From Pseudobdellovibrio exovorus JSS (GTDB taxonomy: Bacteria; Bdellovibrionota; Bdellovibrionia; Bdellovibrionales; Bdellovibrionaceae): DNA of 64,000 nt. The notes under the pieces were generated by a model. It saw only the letters and a program-made list of their open reading frames with translations, made no database searches and was not told the DNA's origin. The position numbers and the translations under genes were made by a program. Below, in pieces: positions 63,977-64,000 of the stretch; the stretch's first letter is position 1; every line of letters begins with the position of its first letter. Location: contig NC_020813.1 of NCBI RefSeq assembly GCF_000348725.1, positions 1,400,035 through 1,464,034 of the forward strand. The letters run 5' to 3'.

Positions 63977-64000
63977 CGTTGTATTCCATGTCCGCCTAAA

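Overview
This is a compact chromosomal segment from a Gram-negative bacterium with fairly low GC. Gene content points to the Bdellovibrionota, and within it to a low-GC Bdellovibrio/Pseudobdellovibrio-type predator. The supporting signs are RNase Y in a cell that also has outer-membrane proteins and lipoproteins, a membrane-bound FadE-type acyl-CoA dehydrogenase, COX15/CtaA, tandem TatA genes, and many exported hydrolases and surface-glycan genes. The taxonomic call is an inference; no rRNA is present. I see no insertion sequence, integrase, phage gene or CRISPR array.

Layout. 1-4.5 kb: glpX, a YbgC-type thioesterase, pgsA, a candidate small membrane protein and rny. 4.5-12.8 kb: an AT-rich surface-glycan cluster with five GT2-type glycosyltransferases, a polytopic GT39-like protein, an unidentified small protein and a strange aromatic-rich protein with four roughly 60-bp repeats. 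12.8-20.5 kb: a pilin-like protein, fadE, a small secreted protein, mutM, a VC0807-type membrane protein, a proline-rich exported protein and sohB. 20.6-27.1 kb: a complete oligopeptide ABC transporter (two ATPases, binding lipoprotein, two permeases) followed by two tatA paralogues. 27-37 kb: glycerophosphodiester phosphodiesterase, an AsmA-like protein, greA, a TIGR01777-SRPBCC fusion, a UbiB-type kinase, heme A synthase, a LON-domain protein, a DCC oxidoreductase, a Nudix hydrolase and a Na/Pi transporter.

37.3-45.5 kb (minus strand) is one long run, queA-tgt-yajC-secD-secF-recJ-queC-DUF366. It combines protein export and DNA repair with both ends of the queuosine pathway. Just upstream lies a structured region with a 35-codon membrane-peptide ORF and its own terminator, then tRNA-Leu(GAG). 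46-54 kb: a zinc metalloprotease, an ion antiporter-like protein, an AsmA-like protein, a YihY/BrkB protein, a subtilase, a lysozyme-fold muramidase-like protein, a CBS protein and an SDR. 54-59.7 kb: a signalling cluster (stand-alone receiver, OmpR-type regulator, Hpt protein, hybrid histidine kinase) together with a hibernation-factor-like gene. The kinase's first membrane segment is encoded in a different reading frame from the rest. 59.8-64 kb: a small exported protein, a GT22-like mannosyltransferase, an outer-membrane beta-barrel protein and a lipoprotein, ending in a strong terminator.

Two genome-scale habits stand out. Most convergent gene pairs overlap or abut at their stops, so few intergenic terminators exist. 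Many same-strand neighbours are coupled by ATGA overlaps.
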